Counted from the stretch's first letter, positions 31,539-45,558 are shown. The stretch is DNA of 64,000 nt from Trichoderma breve (GCF_028502605.1 NC_079237.1:992001-1056000); one strand, 5' to 3'. Made by a program: numbers and translations. The notes: a model not told the origin generated them from the letters alone.

Positions 31539-32747
31539 ATTGCCTCGCAAAGCCTTCCTGATCCTCCTGGGAAGAAATGAAAGTAAACAATCCAGCTTGA
31601 CTGTTGGTAAGCGCACGAGGGCGTCTTCTCTAATAAAGATGTCTAGACGTCTTGGTCAGCTAATTACAGCCTACCAATCGGCCAATCAAGTATGCCTGTC
31701 AACTGTACCTTGACAGGCGGCTGCCGAGGCCTGGTTTTGTCTTGACAGCGGCTATTATTGGCTGACCTCGAACAGGTTTCGCCTGATGAGGCAATATGAA
31801 AAAGAAGAGCCAGAAAAGACAAGCCGAAGTTTTGTCTGAGATGAAGCAAGATTCCAAAGAATCTAAACAGAATAAAGAGCACACGAGTCCTCGTCCTTTG
31901 TAAGCAGCCAAAGAGACTCGCCTTGGGATGATCCACACAACCTGGAGCATGGGGTGAGCAAACGACTGTGCAGGGCTAAAAAAGAGGGTTTTGGATTCAG
32001 AATGGATCAAGGTGTAGTTTTTGCGAGCAGTGGACTGAGCCGACCTACCAGAATGCAGAATAAAATCTTGGCACTGTTTCTCTTTCAAAGAACGGCGTCA
32101 CCAGAAAGATGCAGAACAAGAAAGCAGCGGCTATCATGGGGCATCTTCTATATATAGGGGCCAGAGGTCAAGGATATTGGCGTGTAGGGCCATTAGGCAA
32201 ATTTAGGACGCCATTGAAAAGCTGGACTAGAAAGCAAACTGTGTAACTCGACATGGGCGCCTCGGATGTGACCCGCCACGCAACAGCCGGGAGAAGAAAA
32301 AAAGAAAAGGTAATTCTCAAGGCCCCTTGGGGTTGCGCGCGTTGATACTCTGGTCTCAGTTGCTCCGTCTGTCTGTGTGACAGGCCGAACCCGGCCCCTC
32401 TTTATTTCACCTTGCGATTCCATCTGCCCATGCCATCTCATCATTACCCACCCACTCGGCGAGGGCCTGCAGTATCTGCCAGCCCTGCAGCTCGTGATGC
32501 AGCTCTTTGAGGCTTCGTCCACGACCAAACAGGTAATCTGAGGCGAGGCGAGGCAAGGCAAGGGGCTGTACCCAGCACACCGGAGCCGGTGAACAGCTGA
32601 GAGTCACAGGTCGAAGCTGTGGCGGTCGGGCTGAACAGCAGCCGCCTCGAGACACGGTACAGGATGGTGTCGCAATAAGCAGATGTCTGCCATCGCATGC
32701 CTGTAAGCATAGTATCGGGCTGCATGGCGTGCTAGCGTGCAGCCGGT

Positions 32748-32778
<31 letters not shown>

Positions 32779-35700
32779 GGGAGTGGAAAAGCACATCGTG
32801 CTATGCGTACATGTGCCCAGTCGGCTATCATTGGGCTGAAATCCTCGCAAGCCTGGCCTCAGATAGTGGCAGAGCTACAGCACAAACCAAATTGGTGGGG
32901 GAATGGCGTCGGGCCGTGCCCAGGGGCTGCCTGGCTGGCCTGAGACACGTGGACCGGCCTCGCAACAAGACCTCGAATGTGCATGTGCGGCCATTGTATT
33001 CGTAGGTGAGTGTATCTGTATCCTTGTCTTTGATGTCCCGAGGGCAGCCGGTCCAGGCTTATACTCCCTCTCTGTCTGGGTTTGCCTCGACTCGGTCATG
33101 GCGAGCTCTCAGAGAGTGGAGATGAGGAACCCCGCTACCGCCGTCAGCAATCACAGCCGGCTGTTGACAGTCGGAAGAGTTCTGTTCTGAAATACATGCA
33201 GTTGGTAAGCATGTCGGGTGTGGCTTGCAGCTGGGCGGGCAGAATAGAACAGCCCGTCTAAGAGGGACAACAGATGAAGTTTGGTGAGGGCAAACAACAC
33301 TGTGCAAGCAATCCATGGATGGAGTTAGGTTGAGTTGAAAATCATTACGGGGAAGTGGCAGCTAGTGTAGGGCACTTAGCTTAGGGAAGGCGGGGGAGCT
33401 AGAGCAATAGCGGCAGAACTACTCCGTACTTCCTTCCTCTCTATCAGGTATCTCTCCCTCCTTAGTAGCCTCGATGGGTCTCGACAAAGCACCAGAGAGT
33501 ATTAAAGCGCCTCTCTACTGCGGCAATCTGCCCTGAGTAAGGCCTGTTGTCATTTGTGACATCTCAATTTTACGCCTCCACTCACTGACCGATCTTCCCG
33601 ATGTCGTCTATGCAAAATGCGGTTGCTTCCACACCTCACGGGCCTCCATGCAAGATGCAAGCCATGAAGTTCATGGTGTCCCTTGATGTAATGCCCCGAC
33701 CGTTCAAAACGCAAAGAATCTTTGGTGCCAACGTATTCCGATGTTGCATTAGGTAACAGTATTAAGCGTCATAGAGCATGCAGAGGAAGCAATTATGGTC
33801 TCCATGTACTATCCATCAGCATCAAAGTGCAAGGGTTGACAAGTAACGCTCATACAGTACATGCACCTTGCAAGAACTCCTCATAGGTACGGCATGTATT
33901 GAAGAGCGTACTGTAATTTGAGACACGGGATGCTAGCCAACTACTACTTTATTCGGCTGTCTCTTCCACGGTGCGGCTGATCCATATCCCTGGGCCATCG
34001 TATTCACTAGCTGAGACAAGCAAAAAGCAAATCGGGACAGGCTTCCCTGTCCCATGGTGCCGGGTCATTTCCCTTGCCTCGCAGGATCGCAAAATACGCC
34101 TGAAATCTCCCTATTGTACTTCTTTTCTTTTCTTTTTCTTCTTATTTACTAGGCTGCGGCTGATTCATGGGCCTCTTAGAGAAACACTAGTTTTGTTTCC
34201 TCCTTGCTTGGAAACGAATCCAATTGGATCTCCTTTCTCAAGATGAGGAGCAGGCTTGTAAGTGAGAAAAAGCAAAACAAGGGCAGTTCGACTCTCGTTC
34301 GTAGAAGTCTTCCTACTCTTTCCGAAGTGGCTGGCCAATAGCCCTGTGTGCTTGTTTTCTCCCAGTGAAGCTACACTCCCTGCATAGCGCCACGATGGAC
34401 GGCGATATAGTGATTGGATCTAAAGTTTCCTCGTAGTACGATAGCCGCAGGGCCTTGTATCCTTGTATAAATGAAGCTCGCCTGACCCCCTTAATACCGA
34501 ACAGGGTATATGGGACGAATCACAATAAGCAACCTTAGAGAGGGCGCAAAGCCTAGAAGTGCCTCCTACATGATTGCATCATGGATATGTCTCCGGTTTG
34601 ATCTGTCTCACATTATAGCATCATACATGTAGTCTTGTGGCCAATAGATGTTTGACTTGGAAAAAAGGAAGCGCTTGAATTGACTTCAAAATACCAAATT
34701 TCGTCTTAGCTGCCACATACGAGCAGGCAAATGTTCAGCTCTCGGTCAGTATCACACTAGCAAAGCCTCGTAGGATCATTGTGGAACATGGGATACATGG
34801 GTCATCAGACAAGCTTCAAAGGACGATGGAAGAGACTGTGTGAACATCATAACCATTTGACCGTGTTGTTGTCATACTGGACATAAGACGCTCGTCGGCA
34901 ACGGCGGCAGTTGGAAACCAACACCGTCGATACCTTGATGGATCTGCACAGTTTTGAGCCGTCCATCTCTTTATCCCTAGACGGATCTGCCGTGTAAATT
35001 GAGTTTTCCGATTCCCGTTAGCAGCGGCATTGTACCCCCGCTCAAAGGAGGTCCCATGATGGACTGCATGCAGCGCATAAAGCCAAGTCGCCAATAGCCT
35101 GATCCCGTCAATCTGAGAGAACAAGCGGTGTCAAGATTGAGGTGATGAAGCAGTCAGTCGTTGGAGGCTTACCAACAGCAAGACGTAGTTTTTAACTCAT
35201 AACAAAAGAACACATACCATTTAGCCCTTGACGCCTTGGAATGGGGAGTAGTAATGTTCACATCCATGTTTTGCTGATGGTGTTGGCTCTCTGTACAATA
35301 GATATACGGAATACATACATGCACATGCACCGATTTGCCAATGCCAAGCCCACTGCAAGGACAACATCACCTCAGCGGATACTTACGGCGTCTCTCATAT
35401 TTCTCCTAGCCTGAAATACGTTGTGCCGTATCGCCAGTATCCCGTGACATGCCGGTTATGCATCTCAGCCTGCCATTGTCTGGTACTTTTGCGGTGGGCG
35501 GTATTACCTGTTTGGTGCACCATGGACGGTAACATTGAAGCTCAGCCAAATTTGATGGCCCTGCATATATGAGAACCTCCCAACCTGGTTGCAGACACCA
35601 CAGTTTGATGACTCTAACACAACAGAAAAACGGAACAATTGCAACTCATGATAACATATATAGAAACAGCCGCCATGAATAATACTCCGCACCTGCATCG

Positions 35701-36178
35701 GACTTTAGCAAGAACCACTTCGGACCATCATCTATCGACCCCCACAAGCGCCAGATTCAGGCCCGTAAAAACCCTCAACTCGTGCATCTAGCCTTCGCTA
35801 GCACCAACGCTACGGGCATCACCCAAGCCCTGAACCACCCCCAAAAAAGGCGAGCTTCTCTACCAAGGACCCAAATTCGACCGAATGCTTACGCCCACGT
35901 GATGACGCGTTCTGTCGGCGATTGTGCTGTTCAATAGATCAAAGCGTGTGCTTGCGCGTTGCTCGTAGTTATCCGAAGGGCGTTAAAGTGCGTGGAAGGG
36001 CGCTGTGGGATCCTTGGTGCCTAGCAGCTCGTAGCAAGTAATCACTTATTGAATCAAAACCCCGCTCCGGGCTTTCAACATCCAATCCATATAATAATGC
36101 TCGAGTTCACAATGCTCTCCTTCATGAAAACAATCTTGTTGAATACATAGACAAACGAGTGTCAATTCACGGTTCATC
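31539..36178. other. 4.6-kb gene-poor stretch
   Basis: No frame with family features or consistent splicing. A minus-strand frame at 34816-35124 and overlapping frames at 32400-32850 lack ATG starts or are explained by base composition. Contains a (CAAG)n microsatellite and GAGGCGAGGCGAGGCAAGG near 32541. Possibly regulatory DNA or unrecognised noncoding RNA. Confidence 0.4.
32748..32778. repeat. (CAAG)7 microsatellite
   Basis: Seven perfect CAAG units followed by CAG. Tetranucleotide array in an otherwise unremarkable intergenic stretch. Confidence 0.9.
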
Positions 36179-37223
36179 ATGGTTCAAAAGATAACGCAGG
36201 AATACGCCAATCACGGCCTCTCACTGAAATGCGACATCTACACTCAAGACGACTATCCAAAGACCAACCCCGTGTTTCTGTACTTTCACCCTGGAGGACT
36301 TGTCGACGGGAACCGTGATGTCATTGCGCCTTGGCTCGTACAGGTGAGAAGAAGCAAAAGGGCTGAAAAAAGGACACTTTATAGAGCATTTCCATTGACA
36401 TGTAAAATTGTAGGTGTGCATTCGGCGGAAATGGCCTCTCATCTCCCCGAGTTATCGTCTTCTCCCTCAGGCGGGCGGACAGGGCCTCTTGGAAGACGCC
36501 ACCGCAGCATATGAATTTGCGCAGAATTGGGACACTCCAGCTTCTTCCAAACGATTAGTTATTGTTGGAGGCGCCAGTGGAGGTTACTTCATGGCTACTC
36601 TCATCGCTCACCACTGCCAACCCAAACCTTTCGCCCTCTTCTCCATTCAGGGCATCAACACCTTCCACCATCCCTTCTTCAACTCATCCATCCAAACCGC
36701 CGGCGAGGAAATCCCCCATGCGTCAATGGAAAAGTACATCGCCGGTCCAATCCAAGTCGGCGAAATGCCCACTGACGAATCCACATTTGTCCTGGACAAA
36801 CTAACTCCCGACGGCGCAAAGAATCCATCATTCACGCCTCCCGTACCCGCCGCGAGAACATCACCAGAGGATAGTAGCTTCCGGGGCATGCTCTACGACT
36901 ACTACACCTTCAACAACTCCTTCCTCGGCATAGTCGACTTTGTCGACCTCGGATACCAATGGGCGAAACTTCCCGAGTCCAAGGACCGAGTCACACAGTG
37001 GCCTAAGACGGTCATCTTCCACGGCAACAAGGACCCTGATGTGGAGCTCAATGTGAGCGAGGACATGCGTGACTGCTTGGGGGAAGACAAGGTCACGTTG
37101 GTTGTCGCTGATGGCCAGCCTCATTTGTATGAGCTGGAGAAGTTTATCGAGGATGATGCTCCTGGAATGGATGCCGTGAGGGAGGCCGTAGCTCGGTTGG
37201 ATGAGATTGTGGCCTCTGCGTAA
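36179..37223 (+). CDS. alpha/beta hydrolase (HSL/fold-3 type esterase)
   Basis: Exons 36179-36343 and 36414-37223: 975 nt, 324 aa. The oxyanion-hole motif is HPGG (residues 37-40). After the intron the frame gives SPSYRLLPQ, the conserved segment before the nucleophile in hormone-sensitive-lipase-like esterases, then GGASGG with Ser110. The acid is probably in GNKDPDVEL and the His in DGQPHLYE. No signal peptide, so intracellular. Substrate unknown; the family acts on small esters and is often linked to detoxification or secondary metabolism. It stands alone between a gene-poor region and a lipid synthesis gene. Confidence 0.87.
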
Positions 37224-37873
37224 TGGAACGTAATGTGTTATCAGATATGATTACGACTTTATTTCAAAATTGCTTTCATTGGAGATAGCGTCTAGTGAGA
37301 TAGATGCCACCTACGAAAAGTCTCACGATTGGGTGATTCTGAACCAAAGACTGATTCCAAGTCAGCACTCACGCAGGGAGATTCTTGAGGGATTGCTGGG
37401 ATCAGAGTAAGCTGAGAGGATGTTGGAGTGAATGTTATTCGTAAATTCTAGTCAGCTATAAGAATGGCCTCTCCAACGAGACCTGTCCCTACCCGCTTCC
37501 AATTTTCTTCCCGCATTATGTATGCTCTGAAGATGGATGATTAACTACAATGACAAAATACATGTGAATAAGAAGAAAAAGGCAAAAAAAGAAAGACCGT
37601 TTACATCACGATCCCTTCCCACAATTTAAAACACGACTATGGCATGCTTTTTCACCAACCCACATCCATTATTCTTTCCTCCTTTTATTCAACACCCGTC
37701 ACACCCCTTCTCCCCGGATGATCGATCCACGCAATCTTCATTCATTCTGCCGTCCCATGTTGGTCCACTAGTGAGATGAAATAATAGCAACGAGGGTTGC
37801 CTGGTCATTACGAAAGGTGTAGCTGGAGAGGTTTAGGGTTACATGAGAAAATGATTCCTGATCAAGTGTTTCA
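37224..37873. other. convergent intergenic
   Basis: 650 bases of 3' flank for the hydrolase and the CDP-diacylglycerol synthase. No gene seen. Confidence 0.45.
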
Positions 37874-39553
37874 TTATGAAGAAGTGGCTTTCTCGAGGCA
37901 GGCTTGAAGCTGTTTGTGGAGAAATCTCTGGTTAGTTGACATGACGAGCCGTCTCAGGTATATATAAAGGTGAAAGACGAACCTGTTCGGGCATAATGCC
38001 CTGGTTGCTCAGATATCGACACATGCTCTTGACTAGCTCGACTTGCTCCTCGGGGTTGAGGCTAGTAATGGCCGTCTCCAGGACGCTGCCAAGGGTGACT
38101 TTGTGGACCTCGATGAAGGTGTGGAAGTACATGTAGGCGAAGAAGCCCATAATGAACTGGCAGTCCATACGGTCCGTCATGCCGCCGTGTCCTGGGATAG
38201 AGTCGCCAAAGTCCTTAATCTTGAAGGTGCGCTTGAGACCGGAAGCGAAGAAACCGCCGAAAGGAGCGATGAGAGACGCAAAGGTGGCCAGTGCCAGGGC
38301 GTGCAGCTGCATCGGCGCAAACGTAAGAGAGAAGTTGGTGCCCGGGGGGAGGAAGAAGAATTGCGGGAGCTCGTAGGTGCGTGGGAGGAAAACGGGGTTT
38401 ACGTCGCATTTGAGTCCAGTAAAGACATTGGCGCCAAGGTCCTGCAGGTTGGATTGATGTGAGTATTAGACAATCGAATTGGTAGGGGAAGGGGGGCCAC
38501 TTGATTGACTTACGTTGACAGGGCAAATGAAATACTTAGAGCGCATCAAAATGTTGACGAGCAAAAAGGAGAAGAGAATGGTCATGATCCATGCGCCGAC
38601 AAATCCTTCAACAGTCTTCTTCGGCGAAAGCTTGATGAGCTGTGTGCGGCCAAAGGCAATACCACAAATGTAAGCAAAGATGTCGTTGGTGATGACCAGA
38701 GCCGCTGGCAGGAAAAACCAAATCATTCCCTCAAAGATGTTGTTCATGACAAAGTGGGCCTGAACGACGATGAGATATAAAGCCATGTGAGTCCAAGCAA
38801 AGTTGGTAAACTGGAACTTGTAGTGTCCGGCCTGAAGCGAAGCGACAAAGTAGACGAATCCTGGGCCGGCGTTAGAAGAACCCGTCTAGAAGTCTCATTG
38901 CAACTAATGAGGATTTACTTACCAAAGACGTAGAGCACAAAGCTGATGAAGCGGTGATGGGTAGCCAAAGGCAGAAGAACCTTGTCTACGAGCACAATAT
39001 GCTTGAAGTAATAGATGACGCTCTCGCCATACAGGAAGTACATGGTAGAGGCTAAGAAGTACCAATTCAAGCTCTTGGTGGAGCGCAGCGATCTGGCACG
39101 GCTAGGAACATTGGCGATGGCAATGACTTCCTTGAAAGAAATGATTTGGACAGCTGTAACAATGGCGATCATGTAGATGTGCCCCATGAACAGCGCGCCA
39201 AAGAAGCCACCGATCATGACCAGCGTCCAGAAGGTCCGTGTCCAGAAGTTGGCCTTTTTCTTTTCATACTCGGCCTGCTTCTCGGCGGCAGTCGCGGGTC
39301 TCTGTTTGTCGCATCATGTTAATTCCCGGTTTCTCTTCATCCTCGAGGCGAGAGACAATAAGTGCGAAAGAGAATGGCAGCTAGAGCTCACCTCTTGTAC
39401 AGCCGCCAGCTTGGCTTGAGTCTGGGCCCTGGTTCTTGTTGGGGACCCCTCTTCGCTCTTGTCGCTGAAGCTAGACCGGCGGCCCTCGGAGCCGCTGAGC
39501 TGGCCATTTGCATTCTTCATTGGGGACTTGCCCCCTCTCTTTGATCTAGCCAT
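37874..39553 (-). CDS. CDS1: phosphatidate cytidylyltransferase (CDP-diacylglycerol synthase)
   Basis: Makes CDP-diacylglycerol from phosphatidic acid and CTP in the ER, the branch point to phosphatidylinositol, cardiolipin and phosphatidylserine. Exons 39392-39553, 38923-39301, 38514-38860, 37983-38441, 37874-37909: 1383 nt, 460 aa. The N-terminus is Ser/Lys-rich and cytosolic (MARSKRGGKSPMK). Seven or eight membrane segments follow. SPKKTVEGFVGA and the family signature at about residues 363-389 (SGLKRTFKIKD, then PGHGGMTDRMD) are both complete. The last exon is only 12 codons (LQACLEKATSS) after CRYLSNQGIMPEQ; without splicing there is a short alternative tail (VRLSPLYIPE), but the spliced end fits fungal Cds1 better. 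Single-copy and essential in yeasts. Confidence 0.94.
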
Positions 39554-41011
39554 GGCGTGTCTGGATAGGTGAAACGGTGGGACAGGACAGGAGTCGCGAT
39601 TCAACGGAGTGCTCGGAGGAGGATCGTCGATGGTAGGAGCTTCGGCAGGCTGCGATGCGGTGCCTGAGTTAGTCCAGCGCACAGTCGCCGTCTTGAGTAG
39701 TTGGTTCTTCTCACCTTATGTACTCGACATTCCCAGCAGCGGTGGAGGGCGATTTAAATGTCGAGGTGGCCTTGCCCGATGGTGATGTGGGAAATCAGAA
39801 GCTACGTGGAGCTGACGAGTTTTGGTATCCCCATTATTACCGTGCTGCTGCGTGCGCCTGTAAATGCCTGGGGCTTGGCGCTAGCGAGCTGCTGGGATTG
39901 CTGAGGCTTTGGGCTAGGCGGGAGTTTCACTGAAACCAGCACTGGACCTCAAGAACTCTCCATGGGCGGAGCTTTTTCCAAGAAGTGTGTAATACATCCA
40001 AATAGTATAGCAGAATGCGCGGGCACTTTTCAAACGTTTGTCAGGTACAGTGCTATCTTCTATCTAGTAGCTGCTACTTCTTCTACATGCTACCAGAATC
40101 TTGAAGCCATCTCGTCCCTGTACTTGGAGGTCGCCAATGTTATGTAATTTAAATAATAAGGATGCCGCATGCTCAAATTAATGTCGGGGTCCTGCGACTC
40201 CCCGTGCGCCATGACCGCATTCGCTTGGGCTCCCCGCAAACGCATGTGACGGCCATTTTGTATGTTGAGCAGTACCTCTTCCTACCTGGCCTCAACAAAC
40301 TTATGAAGCTGTTTGCTATGCATAACACAGTTAGGGGAATAGAAAATGGAAACTGAAAATATAATTTTTTCGCAAACAACATAAGATGTGTCTGAAAATA
40401 TCGAATTACTTCAATCAGAGTCTTTAGAGGCAGCCTGCAATGCACAATCTCAGTCATGGCGCAACCAAAAGTCGTCTCTAAGCAGGGACGACGTCATGCG
40501 ACATGATGCGTAGATCAGGGCTGAGGAGTTGCACCGCCTCTTCCGCTCATATTTGCTAAGCCTTGAATCCAGGGCATGGCGCTGCATGCCGTGCTGCGAT
40601 GTATGCTCGCAATTGGCTATTCTTTTCGGTATTTAATGACGTATGCTCCGTATCAATGGAGTAAATCTCGTTTCTGGTCACAGCAAATATTGCGCCCGAG
40701 CTACGCTTGGCGGAGAACGTATGTAATCTGCGTAGCGTGTTGAACTACTACAATCTCAACCAAATAAGTCTTCAGCCACACTTTAAAGATTCAGCCACAC
40801 AAAGGACGGACTTCGAGAAAAAAACGTGACTTCGTGTCGCGTCGATTCGCCCAGCATGTTAATAATCGTGGGGAAGCTGGACCGCGCACCAGCTTCTGGT
40901 TCTTTTTTGTCCCACCATGGCTGCATAATTAGCAAAGCAAGCAATAGCCGTGCCAAGTACGCCGCTCATAGCCGCCTGGAGCCATGAAGCAGATGGATTG
41001 ACGATCCACGA
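39554..41011. other. divergent intergenic
   Basis: About 1.46 kb between CDS1 and the ATRIP-like gene starts. Short frames only; promoters of both genes expected. ATTTAAATAATAAGG at 40145-40159 is AT-rich but far from either start. Confidence 0.45.
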
Positions 41012-43390
41012 ATGATGGATCTCGACGAGTTTTCCGACGATGGCTTTGACGATCTCACCGACAATGTGCTCCAAGAGCTCGAGAATCACGCTCTCCAGTC
41101 CACCCAGGCCCGGCCTCAACATGCCTTGACGCAGCAATTCGACTATGCCTGGGAGCAGGAGGATGACGACCTGGACACCACCGAGGTGACCAACGATGTC
41201 GGGCTTCCTGTTGGCCGGCCCATTGTCGACAAGACATTGCGACAGCAGCCGCAGCAGAAACCACAGCAGAGACCTCCCGTGCCCAATCCTCGATGGAACC
41301 CCACGATCGACTCGGCCGCTGCCAGGCCTGGGGCTCCTCTTGCGGAGCGGACTCGAATGGCCAATGTCCGGCCATTGAACCAGCCTTTCATGAGCTCTCA
41401 GCGATTCCCGGATTCCTCGCAAAGTACTAGTCGACCTCAGACAGCACAACTTGCTGCTCTGCCAGTGGCTTCTCAAGGGCAATCGGGGACCATGGTGACG
41501 GCACTCCAGAAAAGAATTCGCGTTTTGGAAGCAGAGCTCAATGCCGCTCGTGGCGAAGCCTCTATTCTCCGTTCAAATTCGACAAAAGCGCAGCACAGCT
41601 ACGACGAGCAGATCGCACGCCTACGGAAGCTGAATGCCGAGCAATTAAGCAAGCAGGAGAAAGCTATGGAGGCAGCCCTGGCGGCTGAGAAACATGCCAA
41701 TGTGGAACTTCAGTTCATGCAACGCGATATGAAAGAAGCCAATGACCGAGCTCGGAAAAAAGAGCCCAATGCCAACAACACGGCGACTCCAAAGAAAGCC
41801 GCTAAAAGTTGGGGCTTTGCTGATGGCTTCGATGAGATGGACATCGCTCCAAGTCCAAGCAAAGGCCAGGGGAGAAGTAAGACGGCCGGATCCGTTGCTA
41901 CCAATATTGGAGAGCGGACACCGAGCAAGGGGAAGCGAAAGCGCCAGATATCCGAGTCACCGATGAAGGCGCTTGATATACACATGGGCGACGCCGAGAT
42001 GAGCGAGGCAAAGCCCATCTTTCAGCCAACATTGCAGCAGCCTGTCATCATTGCCGCGCCCACAGTCCCTTTTGATGTACGCAATTACTCACCAATTCAA
42101 CTTCCGCTTGTTGATATACTGATCTGAATCTGTTAGTTTTTGCAAGTTGTACTTGACCACGGCTTTGCACAAGGCCAGCCCCCCACCTTTGACATACTCT
42201 CTCGCATCTCATTCCCTTCTGATCCAACAATCTCATTCTCAACCCTCATTTTCGAAAGACTCCCTCTGATGGGAAATCCCTATCAGCCAATGCAACTCTT
42301 GGTCGATTTCGCTGAACAAATCATCATCCTATGGACTCGGTGCTTTGAGGAGCAATTTTGGGAACCCATCAAATACCTTGTGTCGCTCATTTCCTTCACT
42401 TTTCAGCTCCACACCTCCTCTGTTGCACCCCTCATCATTTCCAGGCTTGTGCCCGTAGCACAAACAACAATATTCACCGTTGCAGAAGGACCCTCGCGTC
42501 TTTCAGACGGTACGGCGGCCAGCAATGACGAGCATGCCATTTTGGAACAGCAGATTGACACAACTCACATTCTCTCGCTGCTATACACGGCATCTTTGGC
42601 CTGTGCAACGATACCCACCGAGACTGAGGATGGCGCCAGATACACTTCCGCTGCATTTTGGAAACTCATTTCTCTTGACTTTACTCTTCTTCTTTTGATG
42701 CCAAAACAGAAAACTGTTGATATCATTGGAATGCTTGACTTGCTAGCCACCTCTTCGTTGCCCGATTCCATCGGCCCAATATCCGATGAAAAAGATGCGG
42801 TATCCGTAGCGCGAGCCGTCATCGAGCGAGTATCTGCTAAGCTGATGGAACATCCCCGCGCCACGACTACCCCGGCGCAAAAACGAAGTGTGCGGCTTGC
42901 TGCTCTTCGAACGCTGGTTACTTTTGCAAGACATGAATTTGGTGCCAAGCAGCTGGCATCTCACGACAACGCCCTTCCACGTCTGGTAGCTTGCTTAAGT
43001 ACCTCCATCGACGAACTCTACGACCAACCAATTCCACCCAGCATTCTTCCTCCCCTTCCCGATGTCATGACATCTTCATCGCTAAAATTCGCCGAATCTA
43101 CCACCTCGGCCGAACTCTACCGCATAATCTCCCAGTGTGTGACTCTCATCCACACCTTGGCCACGGACCCGTGGACGTCCAACCTAGCTGACATTACTCG
43201 AAAACTATCGCTTTCACATGGCGGAAGTCAACGCTACCTAATTGCACTTGGGAGGTTGACTTTTGCAGAAGAGGACCTTGTCATGGAGGCGGGAATTGAG
43301 GGAGAGATTGTTGAAGCGGCCCACGAGCTTTTGGAAATGGCTGTGACGCCGGATGAAGGAGAGATTGTGAGTGAAGCTTTTGGGGCTTAA
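41012..43390 (+). CDS. ATRIP/Rad26-like DNA damage checkpoint protein
   Basis: Partner of the ATR (Mec1/Rad3) kinase in the nucleus, which it brings to RPA-coated single-stranded DNA. Exons 41012-42076 and 42137-43390: 2319 nt, 772 aa. The acidic start (MMDLDEFSDDGFDDLTDNVLQELE) is the checkpoint/RPA recruitment motif of the family. About residues 160-255 form a coiled coil (ALQKRIRVLEAELNAARGEA and following heptads) used for dimerisation, then a basic KGKRKRQ stretch that can serve as nuclear signal. The second exon is an alpha-helical HEAT-like region. Length and layout match Rad26 of fission yeast, UvsD of Aspergillus and UVS-3 of Neurospora. An alternative start is the second Met at 41015. 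Confidence 0.82.
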
Positions 43391-45558
43391 CTTATGATGA
43401 ATGTGGCTTTGTGTGCGTTGACTTGATATCTTTTTTTTTCTTTGGAGCTATGAATTGTGTACTGTAGATAAATTTCCTATACATGTCCTGGATGGGTATT
43501 TGTGGCTTAGAAGCACCTTGGTGTGCTTGGTGTTCTGGGTAAAGGGGGGATACTTTATGGATAGCTCTGAATAGTATTCGTCAAAATGGCATCATCTTCA
43601 TAGATAGCTCTGAATTACATTTGTCAAGATGATATTATCTTCACAGTCGACGCTTTGGGCCTGTTATCATGGTTGACATGGCTGCACGGATCATAATAGG
43701 GATGAATAAATAAACACATATCTTCTCGTTTGCTATAGGAGTGTTATCTAGCCATCTACCACGCAATATCAACGACTTTCAGTTGTCAGGCATCGTTAAT
43801 TCTTCATCTTTCTCGCTTCAGTCTCCTGAACGCATTCGCGTACAGGTACTGCAGTACTTCAGGTACCTTCGCAGTGGTACACGCGAGGTCTCGTGACCAG
43901 CCTCGAGGTGCTACTGCCATTGTGCTCCTGCCAGCTGCTGAAATCTCTCCCTCTAGGCAACCATCGTCCTTCTGCCTAGCCTGAATTCACTTCATTTTTT
44001 TCCCTCACACAGCCATTTGGCTGTTGAGGCTACCATTTCCTTGATTCCTCTTCTCCCCGGATTTCATTTCTCCTTTTCCTTTCCGCTTCTTCTTGTCATC
44101 ATCTTGTGTTCATGGCTAAGCTGACAGAGATATGCTGACAGAGATAGATTCACAGGCGTAAATTTTTTTTTTCTACTGGCATCATCATTGTCAAGTCACG
44201 ATGATGATGGCCTAATGGCGCCCTTCTTCGAGATGGAGCGGCAGATTATATGCAATGAGGCAGGGAAAGTTACCGCAGTTCCGATAACGCCGCCGGCGTG
44301 ACAGCAAGAGCAGATATTGTTGTTGATGCAGCACCAGCATCAGCGGCAATATGACGACATCAAGAACATTGACAACACCACGATTGCTTCAGAGCTGGCA
44401 ATACGCAATCTCTGTGTTTTCATCTGTGCCTGCTAGTCATTTTACCGGTACGTTTCTCAGGTATTTGCTCTTATCACTGTCTTCTTCCATCTTCTGTTAT
44501 GGCGGGAGAGTTGCTTGTAACTATGTCTAAAAATCGACTTTTAGGAGGACTCAGCTCACAGATGGAGTCATGACCCAATGACGGGAAAATCCTGTTTCCA
44601 GCCTGGGTGATAAGCTTGTCAATCTTCCTACTCTTCATTCATTGCAGTTGAGCATATGAGGATGGGGATAGAAGTTAGTTCTAACATGCCATATGAAGTC
44701 AGTCAATTGGTCCCTTGGTCCCTTGTTAGAGATGAGAACACTTCGGCCTTGAAAACAATCCTGAGTTACAGAAGGCCACAGTGCTTTTCAGTTGTGATCA
44801 GGTGATTGGAGGTGGGTGCCATGAGACAGAACGGTCACAAGAACAGACAAGAACGCGGCCGGACAGCGAAACCTTGGGGTTTTGAAGGTGGGCCATGAAG
44901 CTACGGGGATGCCGGTATGGAAGGCAACCGAAGCTGGACAACGCAAGCACGAGGAGTGTAACAGAAGACAGGTGCGTCGGGGCATCCAAGGGTAGGTGCC
45001 AAAGGGGTCTTGGGACACAACTCAGAGAACTTGAAGCTAACTTGAACACATCTTGCAGCTATTCTGAGAGTCGGCCACTCTAAGAGGAACGCAAACTGAG
45101 ACGGGAATCTTTCAGCCGGTTCCAACCAAAGCCGCAGTGCCTACGAAAATCTTGCCCGCATAGATGAAGGGCTAGGAGTTGAAGCCGATGGTCTAGATGA
45201 CGATGGCGATGACACGGACTCCGATGAGTCAAGGAGCGTAAGCAGCCAACTTAGCCTACGATCTTGAAGCTCCCGCCTTCGAAGCCGCTTTCTTGTATCT
45301 GCGTCAAAAACACCAAGAACGAAGAACGATCTTGTCGAGAAGCGTCGGTCGTGACTGTCGGTGCAGTGGCGATGTTCGTGTACCATCACGCAAAGTAAGA
45401 CAAAGAATACGACCTTACAACAAGTATATCCAGAAAGAAGAACCGACATACGTCCTGTGGGATGTGTAACGCATTACTGCAGCCGGTGCAGAAAGTCGAT
45501 GGGGCTTTGGCGCGCGTGGCGATTGAATGAAAGCATGTTGATGTTTGTCAATGACAAT
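43391..45558. other. gene-poor stretch with decayed coding fragments
   Basis: About 2.2 kb. At 44215 an ATG opens a frame (MAPFFEMERQIICNEAGK) that stops at GCG TGA and then continues in frame as QQEQILLLMQHQHQRQYDD to TAG at about 44438, a possible broken gene. At 45100-45268 an acidic frame (YENLARIDEGLGVEADGLDD and following) reads like protein but ends quickly. No family recognised for either. Confidence 0.35.
43560..43643. repeat. imperfect tandem duplication, about 43-bp period
   Basis: Two copies starting GATAGCTCTGAAT (43560 and 43603), about 33 of 41 positions equal, in the 3' flank of the ATRIP-like gene. Confidence 0.75.
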
